Origin: Neonectria sp. B-13
Taxonomy: Eukaryota > Ascomycota > Sordariomycetes > Hypocreales > Nectriaceae
Assembly: GCA_002682825.1 (NCBI GenBank)
Contig: NOKP01000031.1
Span: forward strand, 761,315 to 825,314
Reading direction: 5' to 3'
Length of the DNA: 64,000 bases
Position numbers and translations under genes: made by a program. Shown piece by piece: positions 9,056-19,372 of this stretch (its first letter is position 1; the number at the start of each line of letters is the position of its first letter). The notes beneath the pieces are model-generated. The model saw only the letters and a list, made by a program, of their open reading frames with translations. It was not told where the DNA came from and ran no database searches.

Positions 9056-11722
9056 CTAAAGCTTATAACACGGACCAGAAAAGATCTCATCTAGAAAAGT
9101 CGAGACATTTCCGATACCTTCATACTCTGCCTGGAAGCTTGCATCCAGGTCTGATAGCCCTTGCGTATAGTCATCTTCCCATGACCCGGTCGCGGGGTCC
9201 ATAGGCAAGTCGAGAAGAGGAGTCAGCAGAGAGAGATTGCTGGCGGCTTGGGCGGCTTGGGAAGTTGCCAAGTTCTGGATCTGTGTTGATACAGAATCTA
9301 GCTGCATTGAGACATCAGCCACCACAAGAGGACCGATGGTCCCACAGTTCGGCGCGTTCTGGCCAGCCGTCCATACTATTGGGATGTTTCTATCCCCGGT
9401 ATCGAAATCAGACGATGACACATGATCATGAACGACGGTACCATCGTCTGGATCCTTGTCCGATAGGCGTTCACGATGTGCTGTCCGTGTTGATTGAGAA
9501 GATTCAAATTCATGAATGCTTGTCGTATTGTTATGATGATGAGCTTGCACGCCCTCTGCGCAGTTAGAGCGGCTTGTGCGTCGGTGTTGCGCTGGCATCT
9601 GACATGCAGATCGAGTCCACCGTGAGAGCTGGCCTTCTAGGGCATCAAGCTTTTGCAAAGGCACTGTAGACATGGACCAGTGATCCACAAACTGCACGTG
9701 CACCGCCTTGAGAATCTCGAACCCAGACCTGATCAACTCCCTCTCTGGCTGTCTAATCGTAAGCTCCTGTCGTAGCAATTGCACAGAGGCGGCCATCCAT
9801 GAGGCATGAGCAATACATGGATTTACGTATCGGATGTGAGCTTCGTTGCTACTGCCGATCACATTCAGTATCATATCCGATGCCTGAAAATACTTTGCCA
9901 ACTTCTGATCCGTGGCTTGTCGTGGCGCCGCTTCCTCCTCTTCGCCGGTGCCACTTGTGGCGGATCTGATCATTTGCTCCAACATCCAGGCCTTGTTCTG
10001 AAAGACGTGTGCCTTCAGTGTGATAAGCTTGGCGACTTCCTGCATCAAGGCCAGCTCGTAGACCGAGCTGTGTGTATGAATCAAGGACCCAGTGCCAGGT
10101 TTGCCTGGCAGAGTGTCGAAATGCAAGAGCTGACCTCGATATTTCCATTTCGATGGCATCATGATAGAGCACAGCTGGATCGAATTGAACACTGTGTCAA
10201 GGAACATGTTGTGCTCTCCTGGATAGTTCTCTCCGCCTAACGTTACGACACTGCCGTGGCTTGTTGTCATATTGCCTTGGCAGGCGAAGACGTGTGCTTC
10301 TGCTATGAGAGACCGCATCACCAAGAGCCAGGCCTTTGGAGATTCATTTCCAGTCTTCTGCAGAGTTTTGGATCGAGTGACGAGCCTGAGATCAAGAAAG
10401 CAACTTGTTTGAGGCTGACCCTGGAACCATTTGTCGTCCTCGGCCGGCAGCCACACCCTCGTGTAAGCCCAATTGATCGTGCAGGGGACGCGGTAGAGGA
10501 CGGAGGCAAATACGTCCATTTCCCAGACCGCCCACCATGCGCGTCGGCACTCTTCGTCTTGACACCACTGGTCCGGGTCTCGCTGGTTGTCCTCATGGCA
10601 TGTCTTGGCGTCTGTAACATGGAGACCTATCTCGTACGCAATCCGTACACAGAGCCCCAGAGATCGCCAGGCTCGTCCACGAACCCCGCGAATCAACAGC
10701 CAATGCGTGACTAGAATGCAGGCTTGCAATACGCAGAGAGGCGGTGTATCATCTGCGCACTGAAGGACGGCCTCCTCGGTATAAGCTATAGCCATGTCGC
10801 CAAAGTAAGACGATGATTCCATCATACTGGGACTCTGGCCGGTGCCATCGTTGTAAGAATCCGTTTCCCTTGATTTGGTGGCGAAGGCGAAGATTGCTGT
10901 TAGAAGAGCTTTGAGATGCAATTCATTTGATATGGAGACGAGCTTTTCATGGACGCGAGGCTCTCGAAAAAGTCGGAAGGCCGAAAAGGTTGTAAAGAAG
11001 ATTTGCAGCCTAGCGTCTCTAGTCAGCCGGGAATGTAATGTCAGTAGGGGCATTGTCAGTATTTCCAATGCCTTGTTGTTGGAATATAAGTTACGGCTCA
11101 CAGACATTTCTCTCATGGCTTTCTGTGTTACTCCTAGAGAGTGACTGGTCGACGCGAGGAGGGTCTCATCCTCAACGCCACTGTCGGATCTGTTGGACTG
11201 AAGTCGAAAGCTATCCACAGAACAAGTGTCATGAGACGGGTGGATGATGTAGGATATATTTAGTATATCTTCTGACGTATGCAACTCTCGAGCGTTCGGT
11301 GGCGCGGGCTCGGGGGTTGGTGAGGGGCTCTGATTTTGCCATTCTGTTATCTCCGACAGTGTCCCAACCTCTGACAGCACACCTAGCTGCTTGCGCTTTC
11401 GTTGATGCTGTGACAATTTTGATCGAGTTCTGGTGTGTCTACTGCCGAGTTTGGGCCCTGGCTTCCTCACTGAATTGGGGTACTTGCACGGGCGCTCGCA
11501 GGTGAAGCATTGGGAGCACTCGGGGAGCTCTCTACTGCACTTCACTTTGCGCTCGCGGCAGGTGAAACAGGCTATTTTCGATGCTTGATGGGTTGCCATG
11601 GCCGGAGCTTTACTGGTGTTGGATGTTAAGCGACGGGGTTGGCGCGAACTGCTGGTTGACATTGATCGCGACAGTTGAGCATAGAGCACCGCTTGGAAAA
11701 GCTTTCTGTAACACGGATTCAT
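9056..11722 (-). CDS. Zn2Cys6 transcription factor with fungal-specific regulatory domain
   Basis: A single open frame of 888 aa. The binuclear zinc cluster lies at residues 52-79, with C-x2-C-x6-C-x6-C-x2-C-x6-C spacing and an additional Cys at 75. A basic linker and an RKRK patch follow (about 85-112). The middle (about 220-600) reads like the fungal_trans region, including a WRSLGLCVRIAYEIGLH-type segment and RRAWWAVWEMDVF, the usual core signatures. The C-terminus is acidic and Ser/Thr-rich. Three in-frame ATGs precede the finger; the one at MATHQASK (residue 42) or MSTSSS (21) could be the true start, since finger genes often begin close to the cluster. No intron is required to keep the frame. 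It is divergent from the SMP-30-like gene at 13448, which is a candidate target by position only. Confidence 0.9.
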   Translation of the reverse strand: MNPCYRKLFQAVLYAQLSRSMSTSSSRQPRRLTSNTSKAPAMATHQASKIACFTCRERKVKCSRELPECSQCFTCERPCKYPNSVRKPGPKLGSRHTRTRSKLSQHQRKRKQLGVLSEVGTLSEITEWQNQSPSPTPEPAPPNARELHTSEDILNISYIIHPSHDTCSVDSFRLQSNRSDSGVEDETLLASTSHSLGVTQKAMREMSVSRNLYSNNKALEILTMPLLTLHSRLTRDARLQIFFTTFSAFRLFREPRVHEKLVSISNELHLKALLTAIFAFATKSRETDSYNDGTGQSPSMMESSSYFGDMAIAYTEEAVLQCADDTPPLCVLQACILVTHWLLIRGVRGRAWRSLGLCVRIAYEIGLHVTDAKTCHEDNQRDPDQWCQDEECRRAWWAVWEMDVFASVLYRVPCTINWAYTRVWLPAEDDKWFQGQPQTSCFLDLRLVTRSKTLQKTGNESPKAWLLVMRSLIAEAHVFACQGNMTTSHGSVVTLGGENYPGEHNMFLDTVFNSIQLCSIMMPSKWKYRGQLLHFDTLPGKPGTGSLIHTHSSVYELALMQEVAKLITLKAHVFQNKAWMLEQMIRSATSGTGEEEEAAPRQATDQKLAKYFQASDMILNVIGSSNEAHIRYVNPCIAHASWMAASVQLLRQELTIRQPERELIRSGFEILKAVHVQFVDHWSMSTVPLQKLDALEGQLSRWTRSACQMPAQHRRTSRSNCAEGVQAHHHNNTTSIHEFESSQSTRTAHRERLSDKDPDDGTVVHDHVSSSDFDTGDRNIPIVWTAGQNAPNCGTIGPLVVADVSMQLDSVSTQIQNLATSQAAQAASNLSLLTPLLDLPMDPATGSWEDDYTQGLSDLDASFQAEYEGIGNVSTFLDEIFSGPCYKL

Positions 11723-13447
11723 AAAATGTCCACGTTCCCCGCAAGCATCCCAGAATTTCCCCGTGTGATTTGAGGTGAAGCCGGAATTTTAAAGGGCCTT
11801 GCCGTTGCGGGGCTTAGCTGGCTTTGCAATAACCAATTAAGATTGGGTCTGGGTCCAATATTTCACTCGGCCTCTTCAATTGATAATGCCGCCTTCCCCT
11901 CAAAAAAAAGTATTTACCCCCTTTTAATAATAAGGGAATTTCAAAAAGTCACTTACATCATAGAGACTACGCTGCTTGCGTGACCCACAGTGGGCTTCCT
12001 CCGGTGTTGTCAAAGGTTACGAGATGTGCTATACGCACTTACCATGGAAATGTCTAAGCCAGATATACTCGTCGAAATAGTCCAACGCACGACGGTGACC
12101 CTGTAATGGAGTCATAGACCGAACCCAACTTACACAACAACCCTATTAGCCATGTTGGAGAGCGATTAGCTGTATTGGGGCTTATATCGGGTTCCCTTTG
12201 GTTCGGTGCGTCTTTCGGAGCAAATTCTCGGATCATTTTATGACAGACAACTTAGAGTTTCTTAGTCTCCACAAAGGTGGCACCACCTCGAGTCTTCCCC
12301 AGACACCCGAGCCCCTCCATACTTAGTTCCCATAATACACCGAGTAAGAAGCAAGTGTTTTACAACCCACCAATTATTGTAGAAGGCTAGCACAAGCCCA
12401 GACTATTCCATCACTCAGGAATAGCCAGAAACGCAACCTTTGCTCACTGCTTGAGAAATCCTTAATTATCTAGAACAATTCTCAATCGCAGCTATTGTGG
12501 CTGTAATAAAGGACACTCTACTTCTCCGTTGTGATGCAATCTGAACCATTCATCTATGCCGTCTCCCCAAAATTTTAGTTTTCACACGGCGGTTAGGGCC
12601 ACTACAGCACACGAAGATGGCACAGACATGCATTGTTTGAAACCGTAGGTGCCGAGCTAGTCGGTGTCCCTTTCAAAAATGCTTCTTTGAACTCTTTCAT
12701 GATTGAGCTTAGCATGTGAGCTAAGTCAAGGTCCCTGGTTAAGCGATGGAATCGGGACATACTCCGGTCTCCGATAATAATCGCGGTCTCTAGGGGCATG
12801 GTTCAATTGGGTCGGTCTAATCGCGATATTGTTCGGACGAAAACACGCTTGCAGATGCGCCAACCTCTCTGGGATTGGCGACGGGGCAATTTTTCTCGTT
12901 GCGGCTCCCCCGGACTCCAGGTCCGTGGCTCGTGACTCTATGTACCTCGGCCTTAGCGTGGGTCATGTGGGATTCGGTACGTAGGTGTAGTCTTACGACA
13001 GTCGAAGGGATAACAAGCAATTCCAAGAGAGGTAGGTAGTTGCACCACAATGTCCCCCTTTCCGGTTCACTCTTCATACTTGCAAGGGTCTGCCGCGGAG
13101 AAATTACTATTTAACGTCTCTTTGCGTGTCTGGAATGTCATTAACGGTTAGCTTAAAGGGCTTTGGTCTTCTTCACATGGTTCGGAACTGTCCAGTTTTC
13201 CGAATCGCCGAGCAGGGAGCCCTTGTCGACGGTCTGAAAATAGGCGATCACATTCAGCTTATTAATTTGTCCCCTGAAGCACTGCATCAGGGGTGTTTTC
13301 GACTATAAATCCTTGATGGTTAACAGGGTATGAGTCTTCACAGCCCTTTTTTCGGAAGAACGAGCGCGATCTTCCACTTGGTGCAATTTCCTTAATTTAT
13401 ATGCGGCCTTGGCATAGAGCACTCACCTTGCTTGCAATTGCAATTCT
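11723..13447. other. 1.7-kb intergenic region between divergent genes
   Basis: AT-rich with many stop codons on both strands. It holds the promoters of the flanking regulator and secreted protein gene. No transposon signature, RNA gene or conserved frame was recognised. Confidence 0.5.
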
Positions 13448-14464
13448 TTGACGATGCTTATAAAGTTTCTCCTATCATGTCTCCTATCGAGTGCGACGGC
13501 CTGTTTGGTTCGCCGTACAGATACGTCGACCTTCCTTCCTAACCATTTGGTGGTTCAATTCGCGGACGATATCTGGCTGGAAAACATAGCCATCCGCTCC
13601 AATGGGAATCTTCTCCTTACGACACTGGAGCCAAATGCCTCTCTCTACGAAGTGTCAAACCCTACGAGCAAATATCCGACAGTAAGCCGCCTGTTGACTC
13701 TCGACACGATCGTTGGCTTGACTGGCATCACAGAAACGGCGCGGGATGTGTTTGTTTTCACTGGGGCCAACTTCAGCTGGACTACTGGCGGCGTTCAGGG
13801 AACTACGGGTGTCTGGAAGATCGACTTTGCCCAACCATACCCAGAGCCAAAACTCGTCACTTACCTTCCTGAGAGTCTATTGCCTAACGGCGTAGCGGCA
13901 GTACCTCAAAATAAAAGCATTGTACTTATTTCAGATGCTCAATTGGGACTTGTATGGCGTATCGACTCTATTACCGGCAAATACGACGTGGTGGCGAAGT
14001 TTAAAGAGATGGGCAACTCCGCGAACGGTTCTACTTTCGCTCTCGGCATTGACGGCATGCGCATTCACAAGGGTCATCTTTACTGGACAAACAATGCATT
14101 GACCAGTTTTTACAAAGTTCCGATCACAGGGACTGGGGACATAGTCCCAGGAGCAGAGCCGAAACTGGTTGCGAAACCTCCTGTGGCAGCAACAGACGAC
14201 TTCATTTTCGCGCCCGGAAATTCTAATATCGCGTGGCTAACTACCAACTTCTATAACGAGCTTCTCGCTATTATGCCCAATGGTGATTCTATCACTGTGG
14301 CAGGCGCAGCGAATTCTTTTGAAGTTGCCACAGCCACAGCCTGCCATTTTGGGAGAACACGCTGGGATGCGACTACGCTGTATGTTATAACAGGACCGGC
14401 AGAAATTAATGGAGTTATAAAGGGTGGAAAGGTTCAGGCTATTAACTTAAGCGGTTTTATATAA
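13448..14464 (+). CDS. Secreted SMP-30/gluconolactonase-like beta-propeller protein
   Basis: An uninterrupted 338-aa frame. Residues 1-19 form a signal peptide (KFLLSCLLSSATA core), so the product is secreted. The rest consists of repeated beta-strand blades typical of six-bladed propellers: LPNGVAAVP, DAQLGLVWRID, LGIDGMRIHKGHLYWTNN and WDATTLYVITG recur at similar spacing. Such proteins occur widely in moulds, often beside metabolic genes, and most have no assayed substrate. Lactone hydrolysis is suggested by the family only. The second ATG two codons downstream is an equally good start. No introns. The divergent Zn2Cys6 gene to its left may regulate it. Confidence 0.82.
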   Translation: MTMLIKFLLSCLLSSATACLVRRTDTSTFLPNHLVVQFADDIWLENIAIRSNGNLLLTTLEPNASLYEVSNPTSKYPTVSRLLTLDTIVGLTGITETARDVFVFTGANFSWTTGGVQGTTGVWKIDFAQPYPEPKLVTYLPESLLPNGVAAVPQNKSIVLISDAQLGLVWRIDSITGKYDVVAKFKEMGNSANGSTFALGIDGMRIHKGHLYWTNNALTSFYKVPITGTGDIVPGAEPKLVAKPPVAATDDFIFAPGNSNIAWLTTNFYNELLAIMPNGDSITVAGAANSFEVATATACHFGRTRWDATTLYVITGPAEINGVIKGGKVQAINLSGFI

Positions 14465-14528
14465 AAGCAAGCTGGTGTGGACTTACTATATTAGTTGTAT
14501 ATTCCTATAGAGATTATGTTTCTAGCAG

Positions 14529-15391
14529 TTATACTTGGTTCACCATGCGCATAGAAAATAAGACGATATCGTCGTCAAGGTTGAAGCCCGTGTGCGGTCC
14601 ATCAATTCCGTTCTGCCGTTGAACATGTGCTAGGAGCGATCTCCGTAGATTTTCGTGGCTGAAGCCTTGCCAGTTCTGCTCGGCTTTGACCCCCATGACG
14701 CCTTGGTTATGACATCGGATCGCAGCGCACCTTGTCTCGGCGTCTCCTGCGGGAAAGCCGTGGGTGGATGAAGGACTGATAAGGGGATCGCTTCCGCCCT
14801 CGACCCAGCTGGCTGGTGGGAACTCATAGCACAAGTACTGGACGTTAGATCGCCTTAGGATATTGCCCTGCCTGTCCCGCACGTGCTTGATGAGAAAGGA
14901 GCCGAGCTGTCCCTGACTGGCTGTGGGATTAAGGTCTGTGTATGGCTAGGGACCGTCATTGCGTATGATAATGCTCTGGTTGGTCTTGGGGCAAGTATGG
15001 TGATCCTTCCAGGTACCAGGGCACGACTGAGTCCGCCGTACATTCCTACGGCCGGTCTTTCCTGCGTTGAGGTCAAAGCCGAAGCCGGTGTCCCTCTGGG
15101 CGCCAGGTCCCCGAGGGCCGGCGAACCAGTTGTCAGCATTCTTGCAGATGTCCTTTAAGTAGTAACAATTGTAGATGAGAATCATTAGATCAGGCTAAGT
15201 CTGTGAATCAGCTAAGGCAAGTGAACGATGGTGGGTTGCTACCAATACTGGTCCTTAAAGCCTGCATTGTTGGGAATGGTTACGTTAACGTACTGGTACC
15301 TCTATGAATACTGAGCTAGGATAGGAGAAAGGTTGAGGAGAGAGAAATGAATGAGTGTAAGAAGGTGTATTATATAGTGAAGGCAAGTCAT
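14529..15391 (-). pseudogene. Secreted NucA/NucB-type deoxyribonuclease-like protein, two in-frame stops
   Basis: Read on the minus strand from the ATG at 15391. A signal peptide of about 26 residues ends in SPILA. An in-frame TAG follows almost at once, then VTIPNNAGFKDQYW, a short intron, and a region with CKNADNWFAG, DTGFGFD and CPGTW. A second in-frame TAG (after IIIRNDGP, about 14946) comes next. The same frame then continues without a shift into the catalytic-looking block (YEFPPASWVEGG, RCAAIRC and AEQNWQG), which matches the NucA/NucB-like fold seen in many fungal secreted proteins. Apart from the two stops the reading frame is kept, so inactivation looks recent. The family link is by motif recognition; activity of the fungal members is not established. 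Confidence 0.7.
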
Positions 15392-16628
15392 TGTGACGGT
15401 CGGCCGAGCCACAGATTGAATGCTGAGAGAATGTAATTCAAGACACAAAAGGACAGTGCAGAGAAAGTGTAGGCTGGACAAAAAAAGAATGAGTCAAGGG
15501 GAATTACTGAGGACAAGCTTGATGCGGTATTGGAGAGCCGGCTTAACTGCAGTAATCTACCTCGATAAGTTTTACTCCTAGACGCCATGACTTGAGTCAT
15601 ATACCAACTGCTTTCCATGCAGTCAGCACGATAAGGCGTTGCCTATGCCAAGCCAACTTGAAAGTAAGAGTGCCAGTAAACCCACAACCGTGGTCCGTCT
15701 CCTGAAAGGAGCTGACAGGATTTACCAGCGCCAGGTTACATGTTAATGTGACTACATGGTATGATGACCTCGTATTTTCTGCTTCGCCCAGTGTCAATGC
15801 AGTGTTAAAGGGCAGGAAGCCAGCCAAGACTCTCGGCCCTAATTCACTCCATGCCGATGGATGCGTTGGCAGCGAGTTGAGAGTTCACAACTCGATGGTT
15901 TCAGCACCCCTTGTTAGTTTTCTTTACTGGTTGCTGTTAGTTAGTTGTTAGTTGTTAGTGGGTTTCGGGTATCAAGGCCAGGTTCAAGCAACGTCCCATC
16001 CATCTTCGGCCTCAAAATGCAAGGCAACCAACGGCATTGGCTAGTTAAAGCACGCACCATAACAGTTTCGAGGCCACCAAAAGCTCCAAGTTGAGTGGTT
16101 CCACCCGTCGGCAGATGATGCAACATTGCAACGCCACCAACCTCGCGAGTCTTGCCGTAGGGCGAACCTGCATCTTAGTGGATAAGAACACAAAGAGCCC
16201 GATTCTTCAGGCCTGCAACCATCGTTCGAGGATTCCCTTCAAAAGATTGCCTTGATCCGCAATACCTCGTATAACTGAATCTGATCCACGAAATGTTCAC
16301 TTTAAGCCATAAAAACCCCTGCATAGCCTCGACCCGGCCCGCTTGTAACTCAAGGCTGCGGCCAACACGCCCGCCAAAGTGAGCTTGCCCGGTAGGCTAC
16401 GCCTATGCAGGTGATGCCAACTTTAATAATACTTTATCTGGGTGACACATGCACCCCGTAAGACATTGGTCCATTAGCAGTCCCTGTAGTCATCAGCGGG
16501 TTACCTTCGGCCTTTCCATCCAGTCTAGCCAGTGTTCTACATCAAGCCCTCCTCGCCCGTCTTGGTCTTGTTGCGTGCCGGCTCTGCATACTGTATAGCT
16601 TACGTTGATGCATCTTCGACTGCAACTA
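15392..16628. other. Intergenic region, no gene
   Basis: No coding signature on either strand. A short GTTAGTT-type simple repeat lies at about 15938-15960. Otherwise unremarkable. Confidence 0.5.
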
Positions 16629-17477
16629 TGCCGTCCCTTCACAGCCGTCCGTCTTTCGCCCTCGCCCCTGCCCTTGTCCTTCTTTGCATCGTTTCTTTCC
16701 AAGCCACCATCGCCGCTGTCGACGAGTGCCAACCCTTCACCTGAGAAGCGAACAATAAGCGTCGCGCGGTCTCTGCAGATCCTATCTCAACCAAGCCAGC
16801 TAGTGCCAAGTTCACCTTCAGCGTTCCCAGAAGCACAAGCTCAAGACTGGCGATATCAACTGCCGCGACTGGGGCAAGACCGTCAACTACTACTCTTGCA
16901 AGAAGCTGGCCCTTGATTATAAGATTGACGTCGAGACCTTCTTCAAGCTGAACCCAATACTAGATCCAGACTGTGAGAACATTAAGCCCTACACGATGTA
17001 CTGTGTCGCCGGGTGTAAGCCCTTTATCTTGTCGTGCAGCTCAAGCAGACTTATGTATTGATAACTCATAGTTATTGAACCGAACAGAGCTATGGACGGC
17101 CACTGTGGTCCCAAGTACGGCAACGCTACTTGTATCAGAACAGGCAAGGCTTGCTGCAACTTAGAGACTTGGATCTGCAGCAACTCAGAGTATGTCAACC
17201 AGGCGCCCCTCAACTCCAAAGAGTCTCCATTCCTAATGATTCTCAGCGAGGACTGCTCCCCCGGCATTTGTTACGAGGGCCACTGCACTGGTCACACAGT
17301 CTACACGACAGACGGCAAATGCGGCCGAGACCACGGCATGCGTGTCTGCGTCGGCAAATGGGCGAGTGTTGCAACGACGACGGCGAGTGCGGCACCGGCC
17401 CTGACTACTGCGCCCAGAGTAAATGTCAGCCAGGCCAGATCGGCCAGATAATTGACCAGATGAAAAAAGGTAATTAA
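16629..17477 (+). pseudogene. Secreted LysM plus CBM18 chitin-binding protein, broken
   Basis: Proteins of this architecture bind chitin outside the cell; in plant- and insect-associated fungi related ones shield or mask chitin. Here the ATG at 16629 begins a signal peptide (PALVLLCIVSFQATIAA). A TGA at 16742-16744 interrupts the mature N-terminus. A frame change near 16825-16840 precedes the LysM domain (DINCRDWGKTVNYYSCKKL, LNPILDPDC, NIKPYTMYCVAG). After an intron with good borders come two Cys-rich CBM18 modules (HCGPKYGNATC, CCNLETWIC, then DGKCGRDHG). The second loses frame at about 17358-17363 in a G run. Beyond that point its remaining Cys pattern, including CCNDDGECGTG, continues in another frame to 17477. 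Three independent lesions argue against a single sequencing error. Confidence 0.75.
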
Positions 17478-17607
17478 CCAGAGTGTATTTAAGTTCTTCC
17501 TTCCTATTTTCCATTCAGTGTTATCAGGTGGCTCAATGATACCATTTTGACATTCTTATTCATTCTACATCAATTCACTCTCTACAAGCGGCACTCGACT
17601 CGTCACA

Positions 17608-19372
17608 ATGCGCGAGATTGTAAGTTTATCAGCCGACAAGGGCTAGAGCTCGAGCTACTGCACCCCAGGTCAACGTTTAGCAGGCATCTAGTCGTTGCTG
17701 ACATCCCAATAGATTCATTCACAAACCGGTCAATGTGTACGTACATCTATTCGTCCAAGACAGTTGCTTTGTGTTTATAACCTCAGGGTAATCAAATTGG
17801 CTCTGCATTTTGGTATGTCGATAGAGGTTTCGATCTAAAGGGTCCAGCATTATGCATGGCCCTAAACAACACACAACGTTAACTATTCCAACAGGCAGAC
17901 CATCCACAAAGAGCACGGCCTGGACGCCGATGGCGTGTAAGCATGACCGTTGGCACAGTCATGACTCCATTCACTGACCTTGTCTCAGTTTCCGAGGAAC
18001 ACCAAATGTTCAATCTGAACACCTAGGCGTTTATTTCAATGAAGTACGCCTAAACTGTTGTACCTGTACTGCTCTTCGCAGCTAATTCAGCGGGTGACTA
18101 GGCTTCCGGTCGCAAATATGTTCCACGCGCCGTCATGGTCGACCTGGAACCGGGTACGATGGACGTCATTCGCGCCGGTCCTAACGGTCGACTATTCCGC
18201 CCTGATAACTTCGTTTCTGGTCAATCCGGCGCTGGTAACAACTGGGCCAAAGGTCACTACACAGAAGGGGCGGAGCTGATTGACCAAGTCCTTGACGTTG
18301 TGCGACGTGAAGCTGAGGGGTGTGATTGTCTCCAAGGATTCCAAATCACACATTCTCTCGGTGGAGGCACAGGAGTTGGCATGGGCACGCTCTTAATCTC
18401 CAAAATACGCGAAGAAGTTTTTGATCGAATGATGGCCACTTTTTCCATCCTGCCGTCACCCCGCGTTTCTGAGGTTGTTGTCGAGCCCTACAACGCCACT
18501 CTATCACTTCATCAGCTTGTCGAAAACTCGGAAAAGTGTTTCTGCATCGACAATGAGGCCTTGTACGATATCTGCAAAAGGACACTGAAACTAACCGATC
18601 CGACTTATGGGGACCTGAACCATCTCATTTCAGTAGTTATGTTCGGCCTTACTACTTGACTCCGATTTCTAGGGCAGCTGAAGTCAACCTCCACAAACTG
18701 GCTGTTAATATGGTGCCATTTCTTCGTCTGCATTTCTTTACAGTGGGCTTCGCTCCCTTGACGAGTGCTTTGAGCCGATCTTTTCAGGCGGTTACTATCC
18801 CAGAACTTACCCAGCAACTGTTTGATCCGAAGAATGCAATGGCTGCTTCCGATTTCCGTAACGGCCGGTTCTTGACTTGTTCAGTTATCTTGTCATTCCT
18901 TCTAACCTCCAACATGATGATTCCTACAATAACAGTCAGATAGCCGTGGCAAAGTAGGTATGAAGGAAGTGGAGGAACAAATCCGTCTTATCCAGAGCAA
19001 TATAGATCTATCTATATATATATATATATCAGAGATAAAGGTTCGGCATATTTTGTAGACTGGATTCCTGACAACATCCAAACTGCACTTTGCTCCGTTC
19101 CCCCCTCTGGAATGAAGCTTTCGTCGACCTTTATCGGTAACTCGACTGCTATCCAGGAGCTCTTTAAACGCATCGGGGACCAATTCACTCTCATGTTTCG
19201 GAGAAACGCGTTTCTTCACTGGCATACTGGAGAAGGTATGGACAAGATGGAGTTTACCGAGGCCGAGTCCAACATGCATGATCTTGTTGCTGAATATCAG
19301 CAATATCAAAAAGCCGGTGTTGACGATGATGAAGGGTACGAAGAAAAAGAGCCGGTTGGTTTGGAGGAGTAA
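17608..19372 (+). pseudogene. Beta-tubulin paralogue, recently inactivated
   Basis: Beta-tubulin is the GTP-binding microtubule subunit. Exons can be traced at 17608-17619 (MREI), 17713-17736, 17787-17812, 17895-17936, 17989-18043, 18102-18891 and 18944-19372. Introns sit where fungal beta-tubulin genes have them, including the one before RGKV. The tubulin signature [21 protein letters not shown] and the acidic C-terminal tail are present. Lesions are a TGA at 18657-18659 in place of the Cys after GLTT, a 1-bp deletion about 35 bp later, and a tract containing (TA)n at about 19005-19045 that breaks the segment after IRLIQSN. Upstream of the TGA the gene is fully open and diverged (for example [11 protein letters not shown] against the usual SVVPSPKVSDTVV). 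A truncated product of about 290 aa is conceivable but could not form a complete tubulin. Confidence 0.9.

Noticed and set aside
9237..11505. Several plus-strand open frames up to 152 codons
   Set aside because: They are antisense shadows of the 888-aa regulator and have no domain of their own.
12817..13077. 86-codon minus-strand frame upstream of the SMP-30-like gene
   Set aside because: No recognisable domain and no supporting exon.
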